Shown here: positions 1 through 7,818 of the stretch, piece by piece | How the letters are laid out: every line of letters starts with the position of its first letter | Numbering within the stretch: position 1 is the stretch's first letter | Assembly (NCBI RefSeq): GCF_018599245.1 | Contig: NZ_JAHEVJ010000003.1 | Location: 124,001 to 188,000, forward strand | DNA from: Aliiroseovarius lamellibrachiae | GTDB lineage: Bacteria > Pseudomonadota > Alphaproteobacteria > Rhodobacterales > Rhodobacteraceae | Direction: 5' to 3' | Length of the DNA: 64,000 nt | Notes under the pieces: generated by a model | Told to the model about the DNA's origin: nothing | Databases searched by the model: none | Seen by the model: the letters and a program-made list of their open reading frames with translations, nothing else | Position numbers and translations under genes: made by a program

Positions 1-1145
1 CGATCGCGTTCAGTCAACAGTTGGCGGGCAACGATCAAGCGCATGATTTCATTGGTGCCTTCCAGAATTTGGTGCACCCGCAAATCACGGACAATCTTCT
101 CGATCCCATAGTCAGACAGATAGCCGTAGCCGCCGTGCAATTGCAGACATCCATTGGCCACATCAAAGGCCGCATCGGTGACCATCAGCTTGGCCATGGC
201 GCAAAACTTTGACGCGTCATGGGTTTTGTTGTCGAGCTTCCACGCCGCTTGGCGCAGGAAAGTGCGCGCCGCTTGCAGGCGGGTTTCATATTCCGCCAGA
301 CGGAATTGCAACGCTTGGAATTGGTCGATGGTTTTGCCAAAGGCCTTGCGTTCGCCCATGTATTGCAGGGTCAGGTCCAGCGCCTTTTGTGCGCCCCCCA
401 ATGCCCCTGCGGAAATGTTCAAACGTCCGCCATCAAGGCCGGCCATTGCGTAAGAAAAGCCTTTGCCTTCCTCGCCCAAAAGGTTCTCGGCCGGGACCGC
501 GCAATCGTCGAATTGAACCTGCGATGTGGGTTGGGCTTTCCAGCCCATTTTGCGTTCATTGGCGCCAAAGCTCAGACCCTTTGTGCCGTCTTCCACAACC
601 AAGGTCGAAATCCCCTTGGGGCCGTCGTCGCCGGTGCGGCACATGGTGACGTAAACGTCGGAATACCCGCCGCCCGAAATGAAGGCTTTGTTGCCGTTCA
701 TCACATAGCCACCTTCGGTCTTTTCCGCGCGGGTTTTAAGGGCGGCTGCGTCCGATCCTGACCCCGGTTCGGTCAGGCAATAAGAGAATATTTTCTCCAT
801 CGAACACAGATCAGGCAGCCATTTCTGCTTGTCCTCTTCCTTGCCGAATTTGTCGATCATCCCGCCGCACATATTGTGGATCGACAGAAACGATCCCGCC
901 GCGGGGCAGGACATCGCCAAAGCCTCAAACACCAATGTCGCATCCAGACGCGTCAGGCCAGATCCACCATATTCTTCAGACACATACAGCCCGCCAAAGC
1001 CCAGTTCCGCCAGACCTTTCCACAGCTCTTTCGGGATCGTGCCTTCGGCTTCCCATTTCTCAGCGTAAGGCGCGATGTTCTCTTCGCCGAAGCCTTTGGC
1101 CATATCAAAAATGAGGGTTTGTTCCTCGGAAAGCGCGAAATCCAT
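1..1145 (-). CDS. Acyl-CoA dehydrogenase (probable isobutyryl-CoA dehydrogenase), 3' end cut by window
   Basis: About 381 codons are present, starting at ATG 1145 behind a GGGAGA ribosome-binding site. The stop lies just outside the window, and family members are about 380-390 residues, so little is missing. The protein starts MDFALSEEQ and carries the usual FAD acyl-CoA dehydrogenase landmarks: the YCLTEPGSGSD segment, the GGGYSD region, LQLHGGYGY, and the C-terminal QILEGTNEIMR motif. It would oxidise a short branched acyl-CoA to its enoyl-CoA and pass electrons to ETF. Because mmsA, the last enzyme of valine breakdown, lies 2.8 kb away on the same strand, isobutyryl-CoA is the likeliest substrate. 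That substrate is inferred from context; the family is certain. Confidence 0.9.
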   Translation of the reverse strand, partial: MDFALSEEQTLIFDMAKGFGEENIAPYAEKWEAEGTIPKELWKGLAELGFGGLYVSEEYGGSGLTRLDATLVFEALAMSCPAAGSFLSIHNMCGGMIDKFGKEEDKQKWLPDLCSMEKIFSYCLTEPGSGSDAAALKTRAEKTEGGYVMNGNKAFISGGGYSDVYVTMCRTGDDGPKGISTLVVEDGTKGLSFGANERKMGWKAQPTSQVQFDDCAVPAENLLGEEGKGFSYAMAGLDGGRLNISAGALGGAQKALDLTLQYMGERKAFGKTIDQFQALQFRLAEYETRLQAARTFLRQAAWKLDNKTHDASKFCAMAKLMVTDAAFDVANGCLQLHGGYGYLSDYGIEKIVRDLRVHQILEGTNEIMRLIVARQLLTERD

Positions 1146-1284
1146 GCTGTCTTCTCCCGTCCGCAAATGTTCAGAACCGTCTATACAGCGCAATTCTTAC
1201 AGGAGTTTTTCAAGAGGGACAAAGACAGCACGGCGGGCCTGTCATTTTCCCCTACGTCACTTGTCGCTCGCGGCTTGGAACGCC

Positions 1285-2418
1285 CTATAAATCCGCGTGA
1301 TATTCTTCAATCAGATGGCGCACCACGTCTTTTAAGGCCTCATTCACCGGCTTTTCGGCCTGAAGACTGTTCACGTAAACGGCGCGCTGCCGTTCAGACG
1401 AGGTCCCCTGGGTTAAAATCTCGCGCGCGGCTTCAATTTCGGCGGTGGATCCCAAGGCCTCGGCATCTTCTGCGGTCAGCTCAAACATCTCATCAAGAAG
1501 CTGATCAAAGGGCGTGATCTCCCCCAACCCGAAATCAATCAACCCCGCCGTGGTGCCATAGCGTTGCGCGCGCCAGCGGTTTTCAGAAATCAGGAAATTG
1601 TCATAGGTGCGCCAGCGTTGGTTTTGCTGCTTCAGCCGCCATAACATCCGGGTCAGCGCCTGGATCAAAGCGGCCAGCGACAGGGTGTGTTCAAGGCGCG
1701 GTTGCACATCACAAATCCGCGCCTCCAATGTGGGAAACCGGGCCGAGGGGCGCAAATCCCACCAAATCTTGGAACTGTCTTCAATCACGCCAATGTCCAC
1801 CAACGCCTGAACCGACCGTTCATATTCCGACCAACTGCTCAGATGTGGCGGCAAACCGGTGCGGGGCAGATTGTCAAATACGCTCAGACGGTAACTGGCC
1901 AGCCCCGTGTCTTCGCCCTGCCAAAACGGCGAACTGGACGACAGCGCCAGCAAATGCGGCAGGAAATAACTCAGTTGGTTCATCACATCGATGCGCGTGT
2001 CCGGGGTGGGCAGCCCCACATGAACATGCATCCCGCAAATCAACATCCGCCGCACCACCCCGGCCAAATCCCGGCGCAGATCGTTGTAACGGTCCTTGTC
2101 CACATGGTGCTGATCTTTCCAATCGGCAAACGGGTGACATGAGGCGGCAATCGGCGCGAGGTTATATTTCGCGGCGTGTTTGGACACGCCGGCACGCAGG
2201 TGTTTCAAATCCTCGCGCGCCTCACCAACGCCTTCACAGACCTTGGTGCCGATCTCAATTTGACACTGTAAAAATTCCGGGCTGACCTGATCACCAAGTT
2301 CCGCCAGACAGTCCTGCATCATTTCATTTGGCGCGCGGGCCAGCTCAAGACTATCGCGATCCACCAACAGGTATTCTTCTTCGACGCCAATGGTGAACGG
2401 TGGTTCCTGATGTGCCAT
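1285..2418 (-). CDS. Carboxylate-amine ligase, GCS2 / YbdK family
   Basis: 377 residues, the normal length of the family. The start at 2418 follows a G-rich ribosome-binding site (AGGGGGGG). The N terminus [13 protein letters not shown] is the signature of glutamate-cysteine ligase type 2 (YbdK) enzymes. The metal/ATP-site sequence MHVHVGLP and the [12 protein letters not shown] stretch are also visible. These ATP-grasp-like ligases join a carboxylate (often glutamate) to an amine. Some members make gamma-glutamylcysteine weakly, but the physiological substrate is usually unknown. The four-copy 18-bp repeat lies 130 bp upstream of the start and could affect its promoter. The family is certain, the substrate is not. 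Confidence 0.88.
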   Translation of the reverse strand: MAHQEPPFTIGVEEEYLLVDRDSLELARAPNEMMQDCLAELGDQVSPEFLQCQIEIGTKVCEGVGEAREDLKHLRAGVSKHAAKYNLAPIAASCHPFADWKDQHHVDKDRYNDLRRDLAGVVRRMLICGMHVHVGLPTPDTRIDVMNQLSYFLPHLLALSSSSPFWQGEDTGLASYRLSVFDNLPRTGLPPHLSSWSEYERSVQALVDIGVIEDSSKIWWDLRPSARFPTLEARICDVQPRLEHTLSLAALIQALTRMLWRLKQQNQRWRTYDNFLISENRWRAQRYGTTAGLIDFGLGEITPFDQLLDEMFELTAEDAEALGSTAEIEAAREILTQGTSSERQRAVYVNSLQAEKPVNEALKDVVRHLIEEYHADL

Positions 2419-2549
2419 ATGTGCCCCCCCTTTTCATGCCGTTTTGCCGCCCAAAAAGCGCCGCAACCCTTCGCGGTTTCAGCTTTGCAGGATTTTGTGA
2501 AGGGGGCAAGCAATGGTGGTTGGCGTGGTGTGCGCCCGCCGCACGCAGT

Positions 2550-2621
2550 GGCCTGTACGATTGCCATGGCCTGTACGATTGCCATGGCCTGTACGATTGC
2601 CATGGCCTGTACGGTTGCCAC
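2550..2621. repeat. Four tandem copies of an 18-bp unit
   Basis: Four head-to-tail 18-bp units (2550-2567, 2568-2585, 2586-2603, 2604-2621) read GGCCTGTACGATTGCCAT. The first three are identical and the fourth differs at two bases. Each unit, taken with its neighbour's last base, contains TGGC-N10-GCCA, a dyad spaced like an operator half-site pair. The array sits between the divergent starts of the GCS2 ligase (2418, minus) and the paralog gene at 2691 (plus), followed by an AT-rich TATTATAGG that could be a -10 box. It is either a multi-site operator or a simple tandem duplication. Confidence 0.9.
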
Positions 2622-2690
2622 AAAATACTCTATTATAGGGGGTGTTGACCACGGCTCACTTCCTTTTTGCTCACCTTGTTGGGACCGCCC

Positions 2691-3128
2691 ATGCCGCAAT
2701 CTGTGACCTATTTCCCAGACCACAAACTGGTTTACCTTCACGTTTGGGGGACGGTTTCCATCACATCTTTGGCGGCGCGTATGGCAGAGTGGATGTATGA
2801 GTTTTCGGTGCCCACGGGGTATAATTGCCTGACAGACACCCGAGGGATCGAGGCGGTGGATCGCGCGGCGGATGGGGTCAAGGAACTGGTGAATATGCAG
2901 GCGCGCGTCTATCAAGATACCCCGTCGCCCCAACACAGCGCCATTTTCGCCAACAGCCCGGTGGGATTTGTCCTTGGGCGCCTGTTTGAACAAAACGCCG
3001 AAGGGGTGCTTCGCGAAAAGATTCAGGTGTTTCGATCGGAACGCGACGCCCTTGGTTTTATTGGCGTTAAGGCAGACAGCGTCGACGCATATTTAGCATC
3101 TCTTCCAGCGGGGCGGACAGCGACCTGA
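2691..3128 (+). CDS. Conserved protein of unknown function, paralog A of a convergent pair
   Basis: 145 residues. I chose ATG 2691 (MPQSVTYFP) over an in-frame TTG 24 bases earlier, because the ATG aligns with the start of the facing paralog (MPHGIFYP) and follows GTTGGGA. No signal peptide or membrane segment is visible. The alternating hydrophobic strand/helix pattern suggests a small alpha/beta fold, possibly STAS-like (SpoIIAA type); that is a guess. Shared landmarks with the neighbour are the YFP/FYP start, LVYLHVWG vs LIYLRLEG, an Asp/Thr-rich loop, GRLFEQ vs CRMFEQ, and ALGFIG vs AMSFLG. The 3' end overlaps the paralog tail-to-tail by 62 bp. Confidence 0.75.
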   Translation: MPQSVTYFPDHKLVYLHVWGTVSITSLAARMAEWMYEFSVPTGYNCLTDTRGIEAVDRAADGVKELVNMQARVYQDTPSPQHSAIFANSPVGFVLGRLFEQNAEGVLREKIQVFRSERDALGFIGVKADSVDAYLASLPAGRTAT

Positions 3129-3606
3129 ACGGCGCGTTTGTCGACCCGGCCAAGGGGGCTGACGGCCCAGCTTGCGCATCATCGCGTTCGTCGTTCAATG
3201 CGGTGATCAACATGGGAACCGTTGTTTCGCGGCGCCCCAGAAAAGACATTGCCTCTGCGGCGTCCCGGCTCACCAAAAACTCCGACGGGAGGCGGTCTTG
3301 CGCAATTTGCTCAAACATCCGACAGGTGCCAAACGCCAGATCCCCCGGCGCCCAAAACGCATATTTGCGCGGCACGGGATGGGCGCGATACAGTGCTTCT
3401 GTTGTGCTGACCAATGCCGAGATCGAAGCATAAGAGCTTTCGATATCCGTGGTTTCAGACAGGTCGATAAAGGTGTCAAACTCGCTATTGATCTGCAGCG
3501 TGTCGCGCAGCGATGGCAGGATTTTTTTCAAGCGCATCACATCCAGCGCCCCTTCGAGGCGCAAATAGATCAGCTGGCTTGCAGGGTAGAAAATACCGTG
3601 GGGCAT
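3067..3606 (-). CDS. Conserved protein of unknown function, paralog B of a convergent pair
   Basis: 179 residues, starting at ATG 3606 (MPHGIFYPASQ). An upstream in-frame GTG at 3630 has no better ribosome-binding site. The first 130 or so residues are co-linear with the protein encoded opposite at 2691-3128, so the two arose by duplication followed by inversion. The extra C-terminal 45 residues are polar with a run rich in Ala, Pro and Ser, and this tail is what overlaps the facing gene. An AT-rich upstream region with a CTTTAGG-N12-CCTAAAG dyad suggests regulated expression. Function unknown; no catalytic motif is evident. Confidence 0.72.
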   Translation of the reverse strand: MPHGIFYPASQLIYLRLEGALDVMRLKKILPSLRDTLQINSEFDTFIDLSETTDIESSYASISALVSTTEALYRAHPVPRKYAFWAPGDLAFGTCRMFEQIAQDRLPSEFLVSRDAAEAMSFLGRRETTVPMLITALNDERDDAQAGPSAPLAGSTNAPFRSLSAPLEEMLNMRRRCLP

Positions 3607-3632
3607 GTTACAGGTCTCGTTACAAAGCACTA

Positions 3633-3658
3633 CTTTAGGTTGCTCTTACATCCTAAAG
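3633..3658. promoter_or_regulatory. Inverted repeat upstream of paralog B
   Basis: CTTTAGG (3633-3639) and CCTAAAG (3652-3658) form a perfect 7-bp dyad with a 12-bp spacer, 27 to 52 bases upstream of the ATG at 3606. Position and shape fit a repressor operator or a 5' leader hairpin. No regulator gene is adjacent. Confidence 0.45.
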
Positions 3659-3840
3659 GTTAGTGAGAGGCTGTGTCGACTATATTCTTGATTTATATAA
3701 AAATATTACGGGTTAATCTTGCTAAATGCAATTAACTTGTGGGGATATGAAAGGAAATTCGGTGCTTTGACCCGGAATTTAATCACTTTCAGGTTGTGCT
3801 TTGGCGCCAGAAAACCGTCCGCAGGCCGCATGACACAAAA

Positions 3841-3871
3841 AAACGCCCCAAAGCAAATGCTCGGGGCGTTT
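3841..3871 (-). terminator. Intrinsic terminator of mmsA
   Basis: AAACGCCCC / GGGGCGTTT gives a perfect 9-bp GC-rich stem with a 13-base loop. Read on the minus strand it is followed by a run of T residues, placing it about 70 bp past the mmsA stop. Confidence 0.8.
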
Positions 3872-3886
3872 AAATTTTGGGTTAAG

Positions 3887-3927
3887 GCGTTTCGACTGAT
3901 CCCTGTTTCTGGTTCAATTCGAAACGC
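3887..3927 (-). other. Second hairpin in the mmsA 3' region
   Basis: GCGTTTCGA (3887-3895) and TCGAAACGC (3919-3927) are exact inverted complements separated by 23 bases, between the mmsA stop codon and its terminator. There is no T-tract. It may stabilise the 3' end of the transcript or be a remnant of a repeat. Confidence 0.5.
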
Positions 3928-3941
3928 TTTAGCGAAAGGGG

Positions 3942-5441
3942 TTAGTCCATCGCTTTAAAGTTAAACTCGCCACCTTCTTTGATGCCCGATGGCCAGCGCG
4001 AGGTCACGGTTTTGGTGCGGGTATAGAACTTGAACGCATCTGGTCCGTGCTGGTTCAGATCGCCAAAGCCCGACTTTTTCCAGCCGCCAAAGGTGTGATA
4101 AGCCAATGGCACAGGGATTGGCACGTTGATGCCGACCATACCGATGTTGATCCGGTTGGCAAAGTCACGCGCGGTGTCGCCGTCACGGGTATAGATCGCG
4201 GTGCCATTGCCGTATTCGTGGTCAATCGCCATATTGATCGCTTCTTCGTAAGTCTCAGCGCGCACCATCGACAGAACCGGTCCAAAGATCTCTTGCTTAT
4301 AGATGTCCATGTCGGTGGTCACATTGTCGAACAGGTGTGGCCCGACAAAGAACCCGTCTTCATAGCCCTGCAGATTAAAGTCGCGGTTGTCCACAACCAG
4401 CTCGGCCCCTTGGTCCACACCGGTCTGGATCAGACGCAGGATGTTTTCTTTGGCAGCAGAGGTCACAACGGGGCCGTAATCCACGTCGTCGCCAGCGGTG
4501 TAAGGTGCCACTTTCAGCTTCTCAATGCGTGGGATCAGACGTTCACGCAGCGCATTTGCCGCCTCTTCGCCTACAGGAACCGCCACCGAGATCGCCATGC
4601 AGCGTTCGCCAGCCGCGCCAAAACCGGCGCCAATCAGCGCATCGGCCGCTTGGTCCATGTCTGCGTCAGGCATGATGATCATGTGGTTTTTCGCGCCACC
4701 AAAACATTGCGCACGTTTGCCGTTGGCTGTGGCGCGCGAATAGATGTAATGGGCAATCGGGGTGGATCCCACAAAGGCCACCGCTTGCACGGTTTCATTG
4801 TCAAGGATCGCATCCACCGCGTCTTTGTCGCCGTTGATCACCTGCAACACACCATCAGGCAGACCGGCTTCTTTGCACAAAGCGGCCAGCATCAAAGGCA
4901 CCGATGGGTCACGCTCGGATGGTTTCAGGATCATCGCGTTGCCGGAGGCCAGCGCAGGGCCCATGCCCCACAGCGGGATCATCGCAGGAAAGTTGAACGG
5001 GGTGATCGAGGCCACAACACCGAGAGGCTGTTTCATGGAATACATGTCGATGCCGGGGCCCGCGGAATCCGTGAATTCGCCCTTCAACATTTGGGCGGCA
5101 CCGATGCAATATTCGATCACTTCCAAACCGCGCTGAACGTCGCCTTTGGCGTCAGGGATGGTTTTGCCGTGCTCACGCGACAGCGCTTCGGCCAGCTTGT
5201 CCATATCGCGGTTGATCAGATGCACCAAAGCCATCATCACACGACCGCGTTTTTGCGGGTTTGTGGCGCCCCAAGCTTTTTGCGCTTTGGCTGCGTCAAC
5301 GACAGCGGCGTCCAATTCGGCTTTGGTGGCCAGGGCAACCTGTGCCTGCACTTCGCCGGTGGCGGGGTTGTAAACGTCAGCGGTACGGCCTGATGTGCCG
5401 TCGACCAGTTGACCATTGATCCAGTGACCAAGTTTTTCCAT
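3942..5441 (-). CDS. mmsA: Methylmalonate-semialdehyde dehydrogenase (CoA-acylating)
   Basis: 499 residues, full length for MmsA. ATG 5441 follows a GGGAG ribosome-binding site. It belongs to the aldehyde dehydrogenase superfamily: substrate-channel segment TPFNFPAMIPLWG, NAD-binding FVGSTPIAHYIY, and catalytic Cys281 in GAAGERCMAIS. The GGAKNH segment, which has no catalytic Glu, is typical of the CoA-dependent methylmalonate-semialdehyde class. It converts (methyl)malonate semialdehyde plus CoA and NAD+ to propionyl-CoA or acetyl-CoA with CO2 release, the last step of valine (and myo-inositol or thymine) breakdown. It is transcribed divergently from a LysR regulator and precedes a probable isobutyryl-CoA dehydrogenase on the same strand. 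Confidence 0.96.
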   Translation of the reverse strand: MEKLGHWINGQLVDGTSGRTADVYNPATGEVQAQVALATKAELDAAVVDAAKAQKAWGATNPQKRGRVMMALVHLINRDMDKLAEALSREHGKTIPDAKGDVQRGLEVIEYCIGAAQMLKGEFTDSAGPGIDMYSMKQPLGVVASITPFNFPAMIPLWGMGPALASGNAMILKPSERDPSVPLMLAALCKEAGLPDGVLQVINGDKDAVDAILDNETVQAVAFVGSTPIAHYIYSRATANGKRAQCFGGAKNHMIIMPDADMDQAADALIGAGFGAAGERCMAISVAVPVGEEAANALRERLIPRIEKLKVAPYTAGDDVDYGPVVTSAAKENILRLIQTGVDQGAELVVDNRDFNLQGYEDGFFVGPHLFDNVTTDMDIYKQEIFGPVLSMVRAETYEEAINMAIDHEYGNGTAIYTRDGDTARDFANRINIGMVGINVPIPVPLAYHTFGGWKKSGFGDLNQHGPDAFKFYTRTKTVTSRWPSGIKEGGEFNFKAMD

Positions 5442-5517
5442 GAGTGTTCTCCCAATAAATCTGGGGGCAAATTAGCCTTGCATTCATGCAGTGAAAAGGG
5501 GCAGTTTCCCAAAAGGG

Positions 5518-5535
5518 TTTTGCAAATTTGCAAAA
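5518..5535. promoter_or_regulatory. 18-bp perfect palindrome between mmsA and its LysR regulator
   Basis: TTTTGCAAATTTGCAAAA is self-complementary over all 18 bases and contains the T-N11-A arrangement of LysR-type operators. It lies 77 bp upstream of the mmsA start and 124 bp upstream of the regulator start, the expected position for a divergent LysR-controlled promoter. The regulator-site pairing is inferred. Confidence 0.6.
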
Positions 5536-5564
5536 TGCGGAGCGGGAAACCTGTGGGGCAGGGT

Positions 5565-5634
5565 AAGGGGCGCTGCCCCTCGGCTTACAGCCTCACCCCG
5601 AGGTATTGGGCGCAAGAAAAAGAAATGGGCTGCG
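5565..5634 (+). repeat. Interspersed GC-rich element, copy 1
   Basis: The element holds AAGGGGCGCTGCCCCT, then CCCCGAGGTATT, then CGCAAGAAAAAG. The first 16 bases are identical (in reverse orientation) to a block at 13629-13645, and the later blocks also match there. A shorter relative lies at 62162-62197. Such elements are scattered between genes in Rhodobacteraceae genomes. This copy lies between the probable LysR operator and the regulator start. Confidence 0.6.
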
Positions 5635-5658
5635 GCTGCGTGGGACGGGGCGTGTGAT

Positions 5659-6570
5659 ATGGACTGGGATGATCTCAAGGTGTTTTTGGCGGTGGCGCGT
5701 GATGAAAGCCTGTCGCGGGCGGGCAAAACGCTGCGGCGGGATGCGGCCACGGTGGGGCGGCGGGTGTCAAAGCTTGAGACGGATCTGAACACGCGGCTGT
5801 TTATGAAATCCCCGCAAGGCTATGCGTTGACCGAAGCGGGATCGCGGTTGTTGGCCCACGCAGAACGGGCGGAGCAGGCGGTTTTATCTGGCGCGGATGA
5901 GCTTAAGGGGCAGTCGGGGCAACTCTCTGGGCAGGTACGTATTGGCGCCACGGATGGCTGTGCGAGCTATATCCTGCCGCAGGTTTGCGCGCGTATTCAG
6001 CGCGAACATCCGGAGCTGGAGTTGCAGATTGTCGCCTTGCCACGGGTGATCAACCTGTCAAAGCGCGAGGCGGATATGGCGATCACGGTCAGCCCGCCGC
6101 AAGCCGGCCGACTGACGGTGCAGCGGGTGACGGATTACCATCTGCATCTGGCGGCCAGTGGGGAGTATTTGCGCGACGCCCCGCCGCTGGAACGGTTAGA
6201 GGATCTCAAGGGACACCCGATTGTCGGCTATATCCAAGACATGATTTTCTATCCTGAACTCGACTTTCTGACCAAACTGGGCATTGACCGGGTACAGCTG
6301 GCCTCGAACCTTGTGGCGGTTCAGCTGGGCATGGTGCGGGAAGGCGGCGGGGTGGGGATCACCCATGATTTCATCCTGCCGTTTGCCCCAGATCTGAGGC
6401 GCGTGCTGAAAGATGCCCTGTCGATCACCCGATCCTTCTACCTTGTGCGCCACGAAGGCGATGCGCGGGTGGAACGCTTTCACCGTGTTGCCGAAGAGCT
6501 GGCACAGGGGATCCGCGACGAAGTGGCCCGATTAGAGGGGTTGGTGCCCCCTAATGCGTCCCGCCTTTAA
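5659..6570 (+). CDS. LysR-family transcriptional regulator, probable regulator of mmsA
   Basis: 303 residues. The family-typical start is ATG 5659 (MDWDDLKVFLAVARDESL). A longer in-frame reading from 5491 would run through the operator and the repeat, and is rejected. The N-terminal winged helix-turn-helix covers residues 1-60 (AGKTLRRDAATVGRRVSKLE). The C-terminal effector-binding domain runs from about residue 90. It lies divergent to mmsA with a perfect palindrome between them, so activation or repression of mmsA by a valine-pathway intermediate is likely. No terminator with a T-tract is evident after it. Confidence 0.88.
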   Translation: MDWDDLKVFLAVARDESLSRAGKTLRRDAATVGRRVSKLETDLNTRLFMKSPQGYALTEAGSRLLAHAERAEQAVLSGADELKGQSGQLSGQVRIGATDGCASYILPQVCARIQREHPELELQIVALPRVINLSKREADMAITVSPPQAGRLTVQRVTDYHLHLAASGEYLRDAPPLERLEDLKGHPIVGYIQDMIFYPELDFLTKLGIDRVQLASNLVAVQLGMVREGGGVGITHDFILPFAPDLRRVLKDALSITRSFYLVRHEGDARVERFHRVAEELAQGIRDEVARLEGLVPPNASRL

Positions 6571-6745
6571 CCAGCGCAGGGAAACGGCGAAGCGGGCGAA
6601 ACCTCTTCATGTTGTGGGCGGTTCGCCCAAAGCGCGGGATTTAAGTTTATGGCGGCACGCTTTAACTGATGGATGCTGCTTGACATATTGTTGCTTTAAG
6701 GGTGACGCTGGGGACATAAAATAAATTCACATCAGGAGAGCCAAC

Positions 6746-7180
6746 ATGCTCATCAGCCAAATTCTTCAAGACAAATCCATCGACGGTGTGGCCACCGTAC
6801 AGCCCGGGTCCTCCGTTGGCGATGCGGTTAAGATGTTGTCGGACAAGAAAATCGGCGCGGTGATTGTGTCGAAAGACGGTGTGCATCCGGCCGGAATCCT
6901 GTCGGAACGCGACGTGGTCAGCGCGCTGGGATCCCAAGGCACCAGCTGTCTGGCCGATCCGGTCGACAGCATTATGACCGCCAAGCTGATCAGCTGTAAG
7001 CCGGGGGATCGCGCCATTCAGGTGCTGCAAACCATGACCGAAAAACGCTTTCGCCACATGCCGGTGATGGAAGGCGACGAAATGGTTGGCCTGGTGTCCA
7101 TTGGCGATGTGGTCAAGGCGCGGCTGGATGAGCTGAGCCAACAGGCGGATGCGCTGAAAAACATGATCATGGGATACTGA
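6746..7180 (+). CDS. Two-CBS-domain protein
   Basis: 144 residues forming little more than a pair of CBS motifs: about residues 8-60 (GDAVKMLSDKKIGAVIV ... GILSERDVV) and 75-128 (AIQVLQTMTEKRFRHMPVME ... GLVSIGDVV). The start at 6746 has the ribosome-binding site CAGGAGA. Stand-alone CBS pairs (Bateman modules) usually bind adenine nucleotides and regulate partner proteins. No partner is evident; coaD follows 125 bp later on the same strand. Family certain, ligand unknown. Confidence 0.9.
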   Translation: MLISQILQDKSIDGVATVQPGSSVGDAVKMLSDKKIGAVIVSKDGVHPAGILSERDVVSALGSQGTSCLADPVDSIMTAKLISCKPGDRAIQVLQTMTEKRFRHMPVMEGDEMVGLVSIGDVVKARLDELSQQADALKNMIMGY

Positions 7181-7305
7181 TCCCCAGCGAAGACCGCGTT
7201 CAAACGCATCTGGTGCCGCTACGTAGAAACACGTATCGGCGCCAAAACACTTGTAATACCACGCGCAATATAGTTGCGTGCGCCGGGTAAACAGGAGGCA
7301 CAGAT

Positions 7306-7797
7306 ATGCGCGTTGGTCTTTACCCCGGAACCTTTGACCCGATCACCCTTGGGCACACCGACATCATTCGCCGCGGCTGTGCGCTGGTGGATCGTCTGGT
7401 GATTGGCGTGGCGATCAACACCGGCAAAGGGCCGATGTTTTCGCTTGAGGAACGTGTTGCGATGGTCGAGGCAGAATGCGCCAAACTGTCGGCGGAAACC
7501 GGAACCGAGATCATTGCCCACCCGTTTGAGAACCTCTTGATCCATTGCGCCAAAGATGTCGGCGCGCAGATCATCATCCGCGGCCTGCGGGCTGTGACGG
7601 ATTTTGAGTATGAATATCAGATGGTTGGCATGAACCGCGCGATGGACAGCTCGGTTGAAACAGTGTTCCTGATGGCTGAGGCGAAATATCAGGCGATTGC
7701 ATCGAAACTGGTGAAAGAGATCGCCAAGCTTGATGGGGACGTGTCGAAATTTGTCACACCTGAAGTGAAGGAAAAGCTGCTCGCCAAAATTGGCTGA
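7306..7797 (+). CDS. coaD: Phosphopantetheine adenylyltransferase
   Basis: 163 residues, standard length. It transfers AMP from ATP to 4'-phosphopantetheine, giving dephospho-CoA in coenzyme A synthesis. The nucleotidyltransferase signature YPGTFDPITLGHTDI is at the N terminus with the TxGH His17. The IIRGLRAVTDFEYEYQM block and the adenylate-loop EAKYQAIASKLVKEIA complete the family pattern. ATG 7306 follows ACAGGAGGCACAG, a strong ribosome-binding site. A GST-like gene begins 21 bp after its stop, so the two are probably co-transcribed. Confidence 0.97.
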   Translation: MRVGLYPGTFDPITLGHTDIIRRGCALVDRLVIGVAINTGKGPMFSLEERVAMVEAECAKLSAETGTEIIAHPFENLLIHCAKDVGAQIIIRGLRAVTDFEYEYQMVGMNRAMDSSVETVFLMAEAKYQAIASKLVKEIAKLDGDVSKFVTPEVKEKLLAKIG

Positions 7798-7818
7798 GGG
7801 GAGCATCCGGTCGTTTCC

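Larger units (their letters stand above)
3607..3941. other. 335-bp intergenic region between paralog B and mmsA
   Basis: This AT-rich stretch contains the promoter region of the paralog B gene with its dyad (3633-3658), the mmsA terminator (3841-3871) and a second hairpin nearer the mmsA stop codon (3887-3927). A 79-codon open frame at 3719-3958 lacks a ribosome-binding site and runs through both hairpins, so I do not call it a gene. Confidence 0.7.

Noticed and set aside
2550-2621. 18-bp iterons considered as a replication origin
   Set aside because: No rep gene, no DnaA-box cluster and no AT-rich unwinding region nearby.
3719-3958. 79-codon open frame in the mmsA 3' region
   Set aside because: No ribosome-binding site; it runs through a terminator and a second hairpin.
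4047-5393. 448-codon open frame antisense to mmsA
   Set aside because: It is a GC-rich antisense shadow of a certain gene, with no ribosome-binding site and an implausible His/Arg-rich product.
6594-6628. GGGCGAAACC/GGTTCGCCC hairpin after the mmsA LysR gene
   Set aside because: The stem has a bulge and no T-tract; not strong enough to call a terminator.
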